DNA of 64,000 nucleotides from NCBI RefSeq assembly GCF_026626745.1, contig NZ_JAPNJW010000001.1, positions 1,394,001 through 1,458,000 of the forward strand, given 5' to 3'. This document shows positions 47,251 through 56,220 of this stretch, in pieces. The DNA is from Nannocystis sp. RBIL2 (lineage in GTDB: Bacteria > Myxococcota_A > Polyangia > Nannocystales > Nannocystaceae). The number at the start of each line of letters is the position of its first letter. The stretch's first letter is position 1. The translations under genes and the position numbers were made by a program. A model generated the notes under the pieces. It did no database searches. It was not told the DNA's origin and saw only the letters and a program-made list of their open reading frames with translations.

Positions 47251-47329
47251 TTTTAACGAGCTCCTGGTAGGCGAGTCGAACCGTCACCTTACTGCACGGT
47301 CCGGGGGCCCACCAGGCCCGCCGAAGACG

Positions 47330-47363
47330 AGCTGTCCTCTGGAGCATGTCCTTTGCGCCAGGT
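47330..47363. repeat. Two-unit dyad run upstream of the Thr-rich lipoprotein
   Basis: Hexamers AGCTGT, GCATGT and CCAGGT at 47330, 47344 and 47358. It lies just after the DUF4404 stop (minus strand) and 80 bp before the lipoprotein start. Confidence 0.7.
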
Positions 47364-47373
47364 ACAGTAGACC

Positions 47374-47667
47374 TCAGATCCCCATGCGCGAGAGCGCATC
47401 GACGACGCTCTCGATCGCGGTCGCGACCTGCGGGTGGTCGGCCTCGAATTGCCGGGCCGACGCGCGCAGCAGATCGACCGTCTCGACGTCGGCGATCGCC
47501 GTGGTCGGCTGCGTCGCCACCTCGCCGCCCCGCGCCGAGAGGCGGTCGGCGATCTCGCGCAGCGTCTGCGTCAACATCCCACGCACCTCGGGATCGGCGG
47601 TCGACACCGACTCGAGTTCATGATGCAAATGTGTAAGCGTGTGGCGCAGTTGGTCCGTGTGGCTCAC
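47374..47667 (-). CDS. DUF4404 family protein
   Basis: 97 aa. MSHTDQLRHTLTHLHHELES then DPEVRGMLTQTLREIADRL and a C-terminal helix RQFEADHPQVATAIESVVDALSRMGI are the features of DUF4404, small helical proteins of unknown function in Proteobacteria and Myxococcota. No signal peptide. Divergent from the amine oxidase, 106 bp apart. The start at 47667 fits the family length. Confidence 0.85.
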   Translation of the reverse strand: MSHTDQLRHTLTHLHHELESVSTADPEVRGMLTQTLREIADRLSARGGEVATQPTTAIADVETVDLLRASARQFEADHPQVATAIESVVDALSRMGI

Positions 47668-47773
47668 AGGGGGACCATAGAGGATCTTGGCCGCCTGACA
47701 AGCGGGCCCGACCCCGGCGGCCCCTGCGGCGCGGCTTCCAGCGGCGGGGTGACGGGCGTACAGTCCCCGCTCG

Positions 47774-49222
47774 ATGCAGCAGCCAAGGATCAGTCGTCGG
47801 CGTCTCGCCGGCCTCTTCGTCTGGGCCGGCGCGGCCCATGCCCTCCCCGCCTGCGGTCAAGCCGCCGCCGCCGAAAAGCGCGTGCTCGTGCTCGGAGCGG
47901 GTCTCGCCGGCCTCTCTGCGGCCTGGGAGCTACAGCAGCTCGGCTACGAGGTCACCGTGATCGAGGGGCGCGACCGCGTCGGCGGCCGCGTGTGGACCCT
48001 GCGCGAGGGCCTCGAGCAGGGCCAGTTCGCCGAGATCGGCGCGGTGCGGATCCCCGACGTCCACGAGCGCACCCTCGACTACTGCGAGATGCTGGGCCTC
48101 GAGCTCGACGAGTACAAGGACGGCGAGCCGCTCTACTACATCGACGGCAAGCGGTTCATGCACGTCGCGGGCGAGCCGTGGCCGCTCGACGGCCTCAACG
48201 ACGACGAGCTCGAGCTGAGCCTCGGCGACTACTGGACCCGCGAGGTCTACGCCACCTTCACCGAGTTCGGCGACCCGCGCATGAACGGCTTCCCCAAGCC
48301 GGGCATCGTCGAGAAGTACGACGGCATGGTCTACGCCGACTTCCTGCGCATGCGCGGGACCAGCGAGACCTACCTGAAGCTGTACGGCGCCGACAACGGC
48401 TCCGAGATCAGCACCATCGGCACCCTGGCGTGGATGGGCGCCGAGGTGGCCGACCAGGCGTGGCTCGCCACCTATCACATCCGCGGCGGCAACGATCAGC
48501 TGCCGAAGCGGCTGGCCGAGGAGGTCGGGCTCGACAACATCCTGCTGAGCAGCAAGGTCACCAAGATCGCGCACGACGACGCCGGCGTGACGGTAACGTT
48601 CGTCGGGCCCGACGGCGAGACCTCGCTGTCCGCCGACTACCTGGTGTGTGCCATCCCCTTCACCACCCTGCGCGACGTCGCCATCGAGCCCGAGTTCTCG
48701 GCCGACAAGACGAAGGCGATCAAGGAGCTGTTCCTGATGAACGCCGGCCGCGGCTACATCCAGACGCGCACGCGCTTCTGGGAGAAAGAGGGCATCGGCG
48801 GCCTCAAGATCGCCAAGACCGACGGCCCGGCCGAGCGGATCTGGAACCTCAGCGACGTCCAGCCCGCCGGGACCACCATGGGCGTGATCCAGTCGTACAC
48901 GCAGAACCACAACGCCGACGCCTACTGCGCGGTCGCCCCCGAGGAGCGCGAGGAGTTCTGCCTCTCCGAGGTCGAGAAGTTCTTCCCCGAGATCCGCGAC
49001 GAGAAGGTGGTCTTCTTCCACTTCTGCTGGTCCGACGACCCGTGGTCCAAGGGCGCGTGGACCGACACCCTGCCGGACCAGTGGTGGATCGTCGCCGCCG
49101 CCCGCAATCCCGAGGGTCGGGTGGTGTTCGCCGGCGAGCACACGTCCGTGTGGGCCGGCTGGATGCAGGGCGCGATCGAGTCCGGCCAGCGCGCGGCCGA
49201 CGAGATCGCGGCGATGGGCTGA
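47774..49222 (+). CDS. Flavin monoamine oxidase-like FAD-dependent oxidoreductase
   Basis: 482 aa. An N-terminal twin-arginine-like leader (ISRRRLAGLFVWAGAAHALPACG) suggests export of the folded protein. The FAD motif is clear: VLVLGAGLAGLSAAWELQQLG, VIEGRDRVGGRVWT. The substrate part has EIGAVRIPDVHERTLDY and the C-terminal flavin site RVVFAGEHTSVWAGWMQGAIESG, all typical of amine oxidases such as L-amino-acid or putrescine oxidases. It should oxidise an amine or amino acid, forming H2O2. No cognate transporter gene is adjacent. The dyad array starts nine bases after the stop. Confidence 0.9.
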   Translation: MQQPRISRRRLAGLFVWAGAAHALPACGQAAAAEKRVLVLGAGLAGLSAAWELQQLGYEVTVIEGRDRVGGRVWTLREGLEQGQFAEIGAVRIPDVHERTLDYCEMLGLELDEYKDGEPLYYIDGKRFMHVAGEPWPLDGLNDDELELSLGDYWTREVYATFTEFGDPRMNGFPKPGIVEKYDGMVYADFLRMRGTSETYLKLYGADNGSEISTIGTLAWMGAEVADQAWLATYHIRGGNDQLPKRLAEEVGLDNILLSSKVTKIAHDDAGVTVTFVGPDGETSLSADYLVCAIPFTTLRDVAIEPEFSADKTKAIKELFLMNAGRGYIQTRTRFWEKEGIGGLKIAKTDGPAERIWNLSDVQPAGTTMGVIQSYTQNHNADAYCAVAPEEREEFCLSEVEKFFPEIRDEKVVFFHFCWSDDPWSKGAWTDTLPDQWWIVAAARNPEGRVVFAGEHTSVWAGWMQGAIESGQRAADEIAAMG

Positions 49223-49230
49223 GCAATCGG

Positions 49231-49306
49231 GCATGCCCGTTCGGGCATGTCCTCCGGTACATGCTTTGAGGGACATGCCCGCTCAGGCATGTCCCTTCAT
49301 ACATGT
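49231..49306. repeat. Five-unit 14-bp dyad array after the amine oxidase gene (type example)
   Basis: Hexamers start at 49231 (GCATGC), 49245 (GCATGT), 49259 (ACATGC), 49273 (ACATGC), 49287 (GCATGT) and 49301 (ACATGT). All fit RCATGY and all are exactly 14 bp apart; each 8-bp spacer pairs partly with itself (CCGTTCGG, CCTCCGGT, TTTGAGGG). Every hexamer can pair with the next, so neighbouring hairpins compete. It lies nine bases after the stop; the next gene is 517 bp on. Confidence 0.9.
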
Positions 49307-49823
49307 GGTGGCGGACGTGCCCGCGGCCCGGGCCGCTGCGGACAGCCGCGACGCTCCTCGTGGCCTGTGCCCGCTGCGAGCCGCGCTGCGCTCGTCGTGC
49401 CCGGGGCGCTGCGCGCCACGCTGCTGCCCACGCAGGCATCGCGGCGCGTGCGCGCCGAAGCGTTCGTGAGGGACTCATCGGAGCGACGCGCCGATCGTTT
49501 CGCGCTCGCACGATCGCCGTCGCGGTCTGCGCCTCTGCATGCCGCGCCGATGCAGTACTCGCACTGCGGCATCGTGATGCCGAGCTCGGCCGCTCGCGGC
49601 GTCGCCAGGCAGGGGCGGTGCGCTCGTGCGGCGCCACGGACAGCTGTCCCGCTTCGCTCGCGCGCGTCGTGCTCGCGACGCACGGCGAGTACATGTCCGC
49701 GGCGATCCGAGGGAGCGCCGTCTCCGCGCGACCGCCTCCTCACCTCGCCGCGGCGATTCCGCCGGCTTTCTCGCGTGCTTGCGGGGGCCGATCGGCCCGA
49801 TCATCCCCTCCGCAGCGACCGCC
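49307..49823. other. Non-coding gap of 517 bp upstream of the MFS gene
   Basis: No frame on either strand has the codon pattern of this genome. The sequence is rich in GCGC and TCGCG words and CG-rich short palindromes. It is the likely leader and promoter region of the MFS gene, but no boxes could be assigned. Confidence 0.5.
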
Positions 49824-51050
49824 ATGACGGCCCCCCCGTCCACCCCGATCTTCGCCAACCGCGACGTCGCGCTGTACTGGTGCGTGCGCCTGTGCTCGAT
49901 GATGGCCTTCCAGATGCTGGCCGTCGCGGTCGGCTGGCAGGTCTACGAGCTCACCGACAGCGCCCTCGCGCTCGGCTACGTCGGCCTCGCGGGGTTCATG
50001 CCGGCGGTGCTGCTGGTGCTGGTCGCCGGCCAGGTCGCCGACAAGTTCGACCGCCGGCGCGTGGTCCAGGCCGGGCACGTGCTCGAGGGCCTGGTCGCGC
50101 TGGTGCTCGCGCTCGGCTGCTTTCAGGGCTGGCTCGACGTCACCGGCATCTTCATCGGCGTGTTCGTGCTCGGGATCGGCAAGGCGTTCGCAGCCCCGTC
50201 GCTCAGCGCGTTGCTGCCGGTGCTGGTGCCCCCGGCCGAGCTGCCGCAGGCGGTCAGCGTCACCAGCGCGGCGACCCAGTCTGCGGTCATCCTCGGGCCC
50301 GCGCTCGGCGGCTTCATCTACCTCGCCGGGCCGGGGGCGGTGTACGCCGTCGGCGGGCTGTTGTTCGCGGCCTCGGTCGCGCTGCTCGGCGTGATCCGCC
50401 GCCCGCCGGCGCCGACGATCGCGGTCACCGACGAACCGGAGGCGAAGTCGGTGTTCGCCGGCATCCGCTACATCCGCAGCCAACCCGTGGTGTTCGGCGC
50501 CATCTCGCTCGACCTGTTCGCGGTGCTGCTCGGCGGGGCCACTGCGATCTTGCCGATCATCGCCCGCGACCTCGTCCACACCGGCCCGATCGGCCTCGGC
50601 TTCATGCGCTCGGCCCCGGCCGCGGGGGCGCTGGCGATCTCGTTCTGGCTGGCGCGGCGACCGATCGAGCGCCAGGCCGGCCGGGTGATGTTCGCCGGGG
50701 TGGCGGTGTTCGGCCTGGCGACGATCGTCCTCGGCCTGTCGACGTCGTTCGCGCTGTCGATGATCGCGCTGCTGGTGCTCGGCGCGGCCGACATGCTTAG
50801 CGTGGTCATCCGCGCGTCGCTGGTCCAGCTCGAGACGCCCGACGCGTACCGCGGCCGCGTCAACGCCGTGAACTACCTGTTCATCGGCGCCTCCAATCAA
50901 TTGGGCGAGTTCCGCTCCGGCGTCACCGCGGCGTGGATGGGCCTGGTGCCGTCGATCGTGTTCGGCGGCGTCGGCACTCTGGTGTGCGTGCTGCTGTGGA
51001 TGAAGTGGTTCCCGGCGCTGGCCGAGCGCGATCGGTTGACGGGCGGCTAG
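49824..51050 (+). CDS. Major facilitator superfamily exporter (EntS/MFS_3-like)
   Basis: 408 aa with about twelve hydrophobic segments. FANRDVALYWCVRLCSMMAFQMLAVAVGWQVYELTDSALALG is the MFS_3 start, followed by GLAGFMPAVLLVLVAGQVADKFDRRRV (motif A: GxxxDrxxRR) and SLSALLPVLVPPAELPQAVSVTSAATQSAVILGPALGGF. The second half has GLGFMRSAPAAGALAISFWLARRPIERQAGRVM. Related proteins export siderophores, macrolides or other small molecules with a proton gradient. Start ATG 49824 has no upstream coding evidence. It ends 15 bp before the convergent lipoprotein. Confidence 0.9.
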   Translation: MTAPPSTPIFANRDVALYWCVRLCSMMAFQMLAVAVGWQVYELTDSALALGYVGLAGFMPAVLLVLVAGQVADKFDRRRVVQAGHVLEGLVALVLALGCFQGWLDVTGIFIGVFVLGIGKAFAAPSLSALLPVLVPPAELPQAVSVTSAATQSAVILGPALGGFIYLAGPGAVYAVGGLLFAASVALLGVIRRPPAPTIAVTDEPEAKSVFAGIRYIRSQPVVFGAISLDLFAVLLGGATAILPIIARDLVHTGPIGLGFMRSAPAAGALAISFWLARRPIERQAGRVMFAGVAVFGLATIVLGLSTSFALSMIALLVLGAADMLSVVIRASLVQLETPDAYRGRVNAVNYLFIGASNQLGEFRSGVTAAWMGLVPSIVFGGVGTLVCVLLWMKWFPALAERDRLTGG

Positions 51051-51065
51051 TCGGCCGCGAACGAC

Positions 51066-51974
51066 TCACCAGGTGCAGAGCCCCACGTAATCGAGCTGTG
51101 GGACACTGTTGCCGAGGAGCTCCTGGCAGTCGGCGCCCTCGGGACAGGTGTCGGGGCCGGTGAGGTTGCAATAGGGCGCGCAGCAATACTCGCCGGCGCA
51201 CTCGAAGTCGATGAAGGCGCCGCTGTACAGGCAGTAGAGGCCTTTGCCGCAGCCCTCGCCGTCCTCGCAGACCTCGCCGACGCCGCCGTCGGTGTCCTTC
51301 CCCGCCACGCATTCGACGTTGTCGCCGAACTCGGAGAACACGCACTTGTATCCGACCTCGCAGCCCACGCCGGTGTACGGGCTGCAGGCGACGCCGGTCT
51401 TGCAATCTTCGCACGCGATGCTGAGCTCGCAGACCTCGTCTAGCTCGATCTCCCCGTTGCCGCAGGCGGGAATGCACCCGTGATCGATGCACGACGCATC
51501 ATCGGCCGGATCGCACTCGCTGTCGTCGTTGCAGCGGAAGCACGCAGGCTCGTCCGGCACCGCCGGATGGTATTGCTCGAGCCCCGTGACGCACGCCGTC
51601 TGGCACAGCTCCGCGTCGCTCGCCGACCCGGTCCAGCAGTCCGAGTCCTTGCCGAACCCCGCCAGGGCCCCGGGCAGCTCGTTCGGCTCGATGACCGCGA
51701 GACAGGCGAGATAGCGCTGGCACCATTCGTAAGGCGTGCCGGACATCTCGCCGGTCTCGCCGCCGGTCGGCTCGCCGCCGGTCGGATCGCCTCCACTCGA
51801 TCCGCTGCCGCTGGAGCCCTCGCTCGTGGGGTCGAGGCCCGAAGGATTGGAGCCCGCGGAGGGGTCGCTCGAAGAGGCAGTGATCGGCCCTGCGGTCGCC
51901 AGCGGATCGGAGTCGTCCTTGCAGGCGAGCGCGAGTGTGGTGGTGGCGAATAGAAATACGCGAGAGAACCGCAC
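51066..51974 (-). CDS. Cys-rich lipoprotein with Ser/Gly linker
   Basis: 302 aa. GTG start at 51974 gives the signal peptide FLFATTTLALACKDD with lipobox Cys near residue 18. A linker rich in Ser, Gly, Pro and Thr runs to residue 80. Thereafter 24 Cys in a pattern like EWCQRYLACLAV, ACFRCNDDSECDP, ACGNGEIELDEVCELS, and CCAPYCNLTGPDTCPEGADC; the GNGxxExGExCD-type element recurs in secreted myxobacterial proteins. Probably surface-exposed and disulfide-bonded. It follows the DUF1592/DUF1552 pair on the same strand, 45 bp apart, and may belong to that transcript. Confidence 0.8.
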   Translation of the reverse strand: MRFSRVFLFATTTLALACKDDSDPLATAGPITASSSDPSAGSNPSGLDPTSEGSSGSGSSGGDPTGGEPTGGETGEMSGTPYEWCQRYLACLAVIEPNELPGALAGFGKDSDCWTGSASDAELCQTACVTGLEQYHPAVPDEPACFRCNDDSECDPADDASCIDHGCIPACGNGEIELDEVCELSIACEDCKTGVACSPYTGVGCEVGYKCVFSEFGDNVECVAGKDTDGGVGEVCEDGEGCGKGLYCLYSGAFIDFECAGEYCCAPYCNLTGPDTCPEGADCQELLGNSVPQLDYVGLCTW

Positions 51975-52019
51975 GCCGACAAGATGCCCGGCGCCGCCTC
52001 GGCGAGCAAGGCCGCCGCG

Positions 52020-53363
52020 TCAGCCCTGAAACGCCTTGCCGGCGATCTCTCGCAGCGGCGTGGTCGACATGGGCGCCCCGGCGCCGACCGACTCGGTCGA
52101 CGGATCGAACGCCCGCAAGCAGGTCAGCAGGACGTCGGACATGTTGCCGTCGCTGAACGGGTACGGCGTCACCTGGTAGTGGATGCCGGGGTGGACGAGC
52201 TGCTCGCGGCCGTGGCCGGCGAGCAGGATCGGCTGGCGGGCGATGCTGTGCGAGATGCCCTCGGAGCAGTCGGAGCTGCAGTAGATGATCGAGCTGTCGA
52301 GCAGGTTCTTGCCGTCGATGTCCTGCCAGGCCTTGAACTTGCGCAGCAGATCGGCAAAGCGCTCCATGATGTAGACCACCCCTTCGTGGACCAGGTCCTG
52401 CGCGCCCGCATCGTGGGTGTGGAAGTGGTGCCCTGCCGTCTGGCCGATCTCCGCGAACACGGTCTCGGCGGCGCCGCCGATGAACAGGCAGCTGGCCACG
52501 CGGGTGATGTCGCAGGCGAACGCGTACACCAGCAGGTCGCTCATCGCGTCGTTGACCGCGGTGATCGGCTCGACCCCGTCGACGTCGACGTTGGCCTGGC
52601 CCGGCATGGCCGGCAAGCTGCACAGCGGGGCGGCTGCGGTGATCTTCTTCTCCAGCGCGGCGACGCCGTCGAGGTGGGCGTCGAGGCGCTGATTGTCGTG
52701 CTTGCCGATGCGCCTGCGCAGGCGAGCGACGTCGTCGCGGACCGCGTCGAGGATGCTGGTCCGCAGCGCGCGATCGTCGGGCCGCGGCACGAACGCGCCG
52801 AACAGCTCGGCCCACACCTCCTGCGGGTCGAACCTCGGGTACTGCGGCTCGTTGGGGCCCTTGTGCGACAGGGCGAACATCGTCGTGCCGGAGTCCATGA
52901 TGCTGACGTGCTTGGAGATCCCGAGGTGGACCGAGGCGATCGGGGTGCTGTCGCCGATGACCGCGGCGACCTGCTGGTCGATCGTCGGCCCGCCCGCCTT
53001 CGAGAACAGGCCGTCGATCTCGACCATCGTGTAGCCGTTGAAGGCGGTCATGCCCTCGTGGTGGGTGATGATCTGCTCGCAGCGGTTCTGCAGCCCGGTC
53101 AGCACTGTCACGTACTCGCGCACGTCGGCCAGCGGCGCCAGCTGCTCGCTCAGCGGGTAGTTCGGGCCGGTGGCGACCGGCTCGAAGCGCGGCAGCAGCA
53201 CGCCGTTGCCGAAGAACCACGTCATGAAGCGGGTCGGCAGCGGCGTGTCGTCGGCGAGCGCGGTGCCGTGGTCGTTGAGCATGGCTTCGAGCAGCGGCAG
53301 GGCGACCACGGCCTGGGCCGCGCCGCGCAGGAAGGTGCGACGAGCGAGGGGGCGACGAGACAT
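52020..53363 (-). CDS. DUF1552 protein, twin-arginine exported
   Basis: 447 aa. The leader RRPLARRTFLRGAAQAVVALPLLEAML is a twin-arginine signal. PTRFMTWFFGNGVLLPRFEPV, HHEGMTAFNGYTM, SHKGPNEPQYPRFDPQEVWAELFG, HFHTHDAGAQDLVHEGVVYIMERFADLL and GIHYQVTPYPFSDGN are characteristic of DUF1552, found in myxobacteria and planctomycetes, always paired with DUF1592. The family resembles sulfatase-like or periplasmic electron-transfer partners but has no proven function. Start ATG 53363; ten bases after the DUF1592 stop, so one operon. Confidence 0.92.
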   Translation of the reverse strand: MSRRPLARRTFLRGAAQAVVALPLLEAMLNDHGTALADDTPLPTRFMTWFFGNGVLLPRFEPVATGPNYPLSEQLAPLADVREYVTVLTGLQNRCEQIITHHEGMTAFNGYTMVEIDGLFSKAGGPTIDQQVAAVIGDSTPIASVHLGISKHVSIMDSGTTMFALSHKGPNEPQYPRFDPQEVWAELFGAFVPRPDDRALRTSILDAVRDDVARLRRRIGKHDNQRLDAHLDGVAALEKKITAAAPLCSLPAMPGQANVDVDGVEPITAVNDAMSDLLVYAFACDITRVASCLFIGGAAETVFAEIGQTAGHHFHTHDAGAQDLVHEGVVYIMERFADLLRKFKAWQDIDGKNLLDSSIIYCSSDCSEGISHSIARQPILLAGHGREQLVHPGIHYQVTPYPFSDGNMSDVLLTCLRAFDPSTESVGAGAPMSTTPLREIAGKAFQG

Positions 53364-53373
53364 GGCGGGGCTC

Positions 53374-55053
53374 CTAGCGAGGGTCCGCGACGGCGCGGAA
53401 CAGCGGGCTGGCGACGAGGTCGACGAGCAGGCCCTGGATTCGGTGGCCGCCGGCGACGAACCTGTCCTGCAGGACATCCAGCTCCGCCAGCTCGCCGAAG
53501 GTCTCGAGGTGGCCGAGGCCGCCGCGCACGAAGTTCTTGATCACGCAGGCCGCGGTGCGCGGGTCGGCGGTCAAAACGGCGGCCAGCTCGCGCGCGCCGG
53601 CGAATTCGCCGAGGTCGTCGGTGGCGGCGGCGGCGTCGATCGGCAGGCCGTTGTCGGTGGTGCGGTAGCGGCCGAGCGCGTCGTAATTCTCCAGAGTGAG
53701 GCCGAGCGGGTCCATCGAGCGGTGACAGCCGGCGCAGCCGTCGTCGCTCATGTGCTTTTGCAGCTTGTCCTTCATCGTCTGCGGCTTGTCGGGGTCGTCG
53801 GGCGGCAGGTGCGTGTCGACCCCGGGCGGCGGCGGCAAGATGATGTCGCACAGCAGGCGGGTGCGAATGAACTGACCGCGGCGCGTCGGTGAGGTCAACG
53901 CCGGGTGGGCGAAGCGGGCCAAGAAGCTGGCCTGACCGAGCAGTCCGGCGCGCCCCTGCGCCTCCGGCAGCGCGACCGCGTGGAAGTTGGGCCCCTCCGG
54001 CGCCGGCACGCCGTACAGCCCGGCCAGCGCGGCGTCGACGAAGGTGTAGTCGCTGTCGATGAGGCCGCGGATGTCGCCGTCCTGCTCCCACACGATCTCT
54101 TCGATCAAATGCAGGGTCTCCTGGGCCATCGATGCGGCCAGCTCCGGCGAGAATTGGGGGAACAGCGCGGCGCTCTTGGCGATCGTCGGCAGGTCGCGCA
54201 GCAGGAACAGCTCGCTGTAGAAGTTCGTCAGGGTCGCGCGGGCCTCCGGGCGCGCGAGCATCTCCGTCGCCGCGGCCCGCACCTGAGCCTCGCTCTCGAG
54301 CTCGCCCGCCTCGGCGGCGGCCAGCAGCTCGGCGTCGGGCGTGCGCCCGAGCAGGAAGAACGACATGCGGGCCGCCAGCTCGAGGCCGGTGAGTCGCCGC
54401 CGCTCCGGCGCGTCCGCGTCGGGCTCGCCGAGCTCGCTCAAATAGATGAAGTGCGGCGATTGCAGCAGCGCCATCAATTCGTATTCGAGGCCGACCGCGA
54501 ACGAATCGCCCCAGGCGCGCGCGTCCTCGGCGATCCGCACCAGAGTCGCGACCTCGTCGTCCGCCAGGGGCCGGCGCCAGGCCAGGCGCCCGAAATCGGC
54601 GGCGACCCCGGCGTAACAGCTCGAATCGGAGGTAGCGACATTCACGCACGGCGCGAAGACCCCGAGCCGCTCGCGGTGGGCCACGGCGGCAATCGCGACC
54701 GCCCGCGCCGACGTCTCGCATTGCTCGATCGCGCTCGCCTGCAGCGCCAGCTCCGCCGCGCCGATGGCGTCGAATCCGTGCAGCGGATAGTCCTCGGGGG
54801 GCGCAGCCGCAGCCGCCGCCTCGTCGCCGAGGAGGTAGCGGATCGAGCCGACGTACTGGTGGCGCAGCAGGCGACGCAGGCCGCCGGGGACGGGCTCGAA
54901 GGGGGAATCTTCCGGAGCCCCGTCGCTGCCGGCGATGGGCAGGCCGGTGCTCGTCTCCTCGTCGCCGCTCGAGTCCGTGACCTCATTCGCCGGACACGCG
55001 AGCAAGGTGAGACACGATGCGACAGTGATCGCCTCAAGGATCGACCGCGTCAT
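53374..55053 (-). CDS. DUF1592/DUF1588/DUF1585 protein with CxxCH heme-like motif
   Basis: 559 aa. Signal peptide with lipobox (CLTLLACPAN). Domains in order: DUF1587-like RLLRHQYVGSIRYLLGD, DUF1595, DUF1592 (FAVGLEYELMALLQSPHFIYL, RLTGLELAARMSFFLLGRTPD), DUF1588 (GLLGQASFLARFAHPALTSPTRRGQFIRTRLLCD) with DGCAGCHRSMDPLG, a CxxCH heme-c-type motif, and DUF1585 at the end (VIKNFVRGGLGH). Likely a periplasmic cytochrome-like protein acting with the DUF1552 protein. The family role is unknown. A dyad (53460-53479) lies in frame as LDVLQDRFV near the C-terminus. Confidence 0.92.
   Translation of the reverse strand: MTRSILEAITVASCLTLLACPANEVTDSSGDEETSTGLPIAGSDGAPEDSPFEPVPGGLRRLLRHQYVGSIRYLLGDEAAAAAAPPEDYPLHGFDAIGAAELALQASAIEQCETSARAVAIAAVAHRERLGVFAPCVNVATSDSSCYAGVAADFGRLAWRRPLADDEVATLVRIAEDARAWGDSFAVGLEYELMALLQSPHFIYLSELGEPDADAPERRRLTGLELAARMSFFLLGRTPDAELLAAAEAGELESEAQVRAAATEMLARPEARATLTNFYSELFLLRDLPTIAKSAALFPQFSPELAASMAQETLHLIEEIVWEQDGDIRGLIDSDYTFVDAALAGLYGVPAPEGPNFHAVALPEAQGRAGLLGQASFLARFAHPALTSPTRRGQFIRTRLLCDIILPPPPGVDTHLPPDDPDKPQTMKDKLQKHMSDDGCAGCHRSMDPLGLTLENYDALGRYRTTDNGLPIDAAAATDDLGEFAGARELAAVLTADPRTAACVIKNFVRGGLGHLETFGELAELDVLQDRFVAGGHRIQGLLVDLVASPLFRAVADPR
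53460..53479. repeat. Dyad repeat in the DUF1592 gene
   Basis: ACCTGTCC, loop TGCA, GGACATCC. Read as DVLQDRF between two helices near the C-terminus. Confidence 0.6.
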
Positions 55054-55472
55054 CGCAGGTTGCTATGAACGAACTTCGCCGGGCGAGCGACGCGAAAGGT
55101 CGACCGGATCACTCCGCTCCCGGCGCACCACGAGTGGCCCGATCTGCCCCTTCGTCGGTGCTTCACGCCTGGCGGCCGCGCCACCGGCGAGCCGCGAGCG
55201 GCGAGTGCGTCGATATCGCCAGCGCGTGAACCTCGTCGGGTCGGCAGATGCGTGCCGCCGTCGCGGCTCATCGACTGTGATCATTCGCTGCCGCGAATCA
55301 TGACAGCAGCCGCGAGAGACGCACCGGACGGAAGATCCGGCGTCGGTCGATCCCCCGGAGGCGCTCGCACGCGCGCTTGCGCGGACCGCCGCCTCGCCAG
55401 CCTCGACGCCGAGCGCCGTGGCCGACGCCTGCACCGCCAGCGAGCGCCCGCTATACTCGCGGCAGGCCCCGC
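55054..55472. other. Divergent intergenic region of 419 bp
   Basis: No gene and no member of the dyad family. It separates the divergent DUF1592 and cupin-like genes and should hold both promoters; short GAATCATGACAGC-like words occur near 55296. Nothing else was recognised. Confidence 0.5.
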
Positions 55473-56216
55473 ATGCCCGTCACCCGTCGCGCCCTCTCCG
55501 GCCAGGCCCTCGCCGCGCTCGCCACCGTCGGCCTGGCGCAGCTTCTGGGGTCACGCGACGTCGTCGCAGGCCCGCTGCGGCCGGCGCTCGGCGCCTGGCT
55601 CCGGGACCTGTCCGAGATGACCCGGGCGCTGCGCGGCCGCCAGCTCGGAGAGCGCGAGTTCCAGGGGCTGCTCGACGACCTGTGCGCCCGCGTCGACCTC
55701 GCCGACCTGTACGCCGCGGTCGACCTCGACGCGCTGGCGGCCTGGACCTCGCTGCCGGACACAGGCGCTCGCAGCGTCGACGTCGACCTCGCCGCGCTGG
55801 CCGGCGCCCCGCGGCTCGGCTTCGGCCAGCGCGTGTTCGGCTGCCGCCGCGGCCGCGCGATCGTCCCCCACGGCCACGAGGACCTGTGCACCGCCTTCAT
55901 CGTGCTCGCGGGCCGCTGGCGCGGGCGCCACTACGATCGGCTCGAGACACACGCCGCTCACTACGTCATCCGCCCGACGATCGACCGCGAGTTCGCGCCC
56001 GGCGATCACTCGTCCGTGTCGGACCGCCGCGACAACGTCCACTGGTTCCAGGCCGAGACCGACGGGGCGTTCGTGTTCAACGTCCACGTCGCCTGCCACG
56101 GGCGCGGCGGCGGCGCGCGGGTGTACCTCGACCCGGACGGCGAGCGCCTGGCCGGCGGGGCGATCCGCGCGCCCAAGCTGAGCCACGCCGCCTGCCTCGC
56201 CAAGTACGGCGGCTGA
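55473..56216 (+). CDS. Exported cupin-like protein of unknown function
   Basis: 247 aa. An N-terminal twin-arginine-like leader (PVTRRALSGQALAALATVGLAQLLG) suggests export. The second half is beta-rich with RAIVPHGHEDLCTAFIVLAGRWRGRHYDRLET and DNVHWFQAETDGAFVFNVHV; the spaced His residues (HGH, H in NVHWF) could be metal ligands in a cupin-type barrel. The first part is helical (RALRGRQLGEREFQGLLDDLC). No specific family was recognised. Start ATG 55473. The gene ends four bases before a dyad array shared with the convergent ankyrin gene. Confidence 0.7.
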   Translation: MPVTRRALSGQALAALATVGLAQLLGSRDVVAGPLRPALGAWLRDLSEMTRALRGRQLGEREFQGLLDDLCARVDLADLYAAVDLDALAAWTSLPDTGARSVDVDLAALAGAPRLGFGQRVFGCRRGRAIVPHGHEDLCTAFIVLAGRWRGRHYDRLETHAAHYVIRPTIDREFAPGDHSSVSDRRDNVHWFQAETDGAFVFNVHVACHGRGGGARVYLDPDGERLAGGAIRAPKLSHAACLAKYGG

Positions 56217-56220
56217 GCGC

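Noticed and set aside
49231..49306. CRISPR array
   Set aside because: The unit is 14 bp with dyad symmetry and no distinct spacers; no cas genes are near.
49313..49823. Open frames upstream of the MFS gene
   Set aside because: Codon pattern and composition unlike genes here, no motif and no ribosome site.
51134..51153. Dyad-like GGGACAGGTG in the Cys-rich lipoprotein gene
   Set aside because: Only one arm fits; it encodes the ordinary PDTCPEGAD Cys motif.
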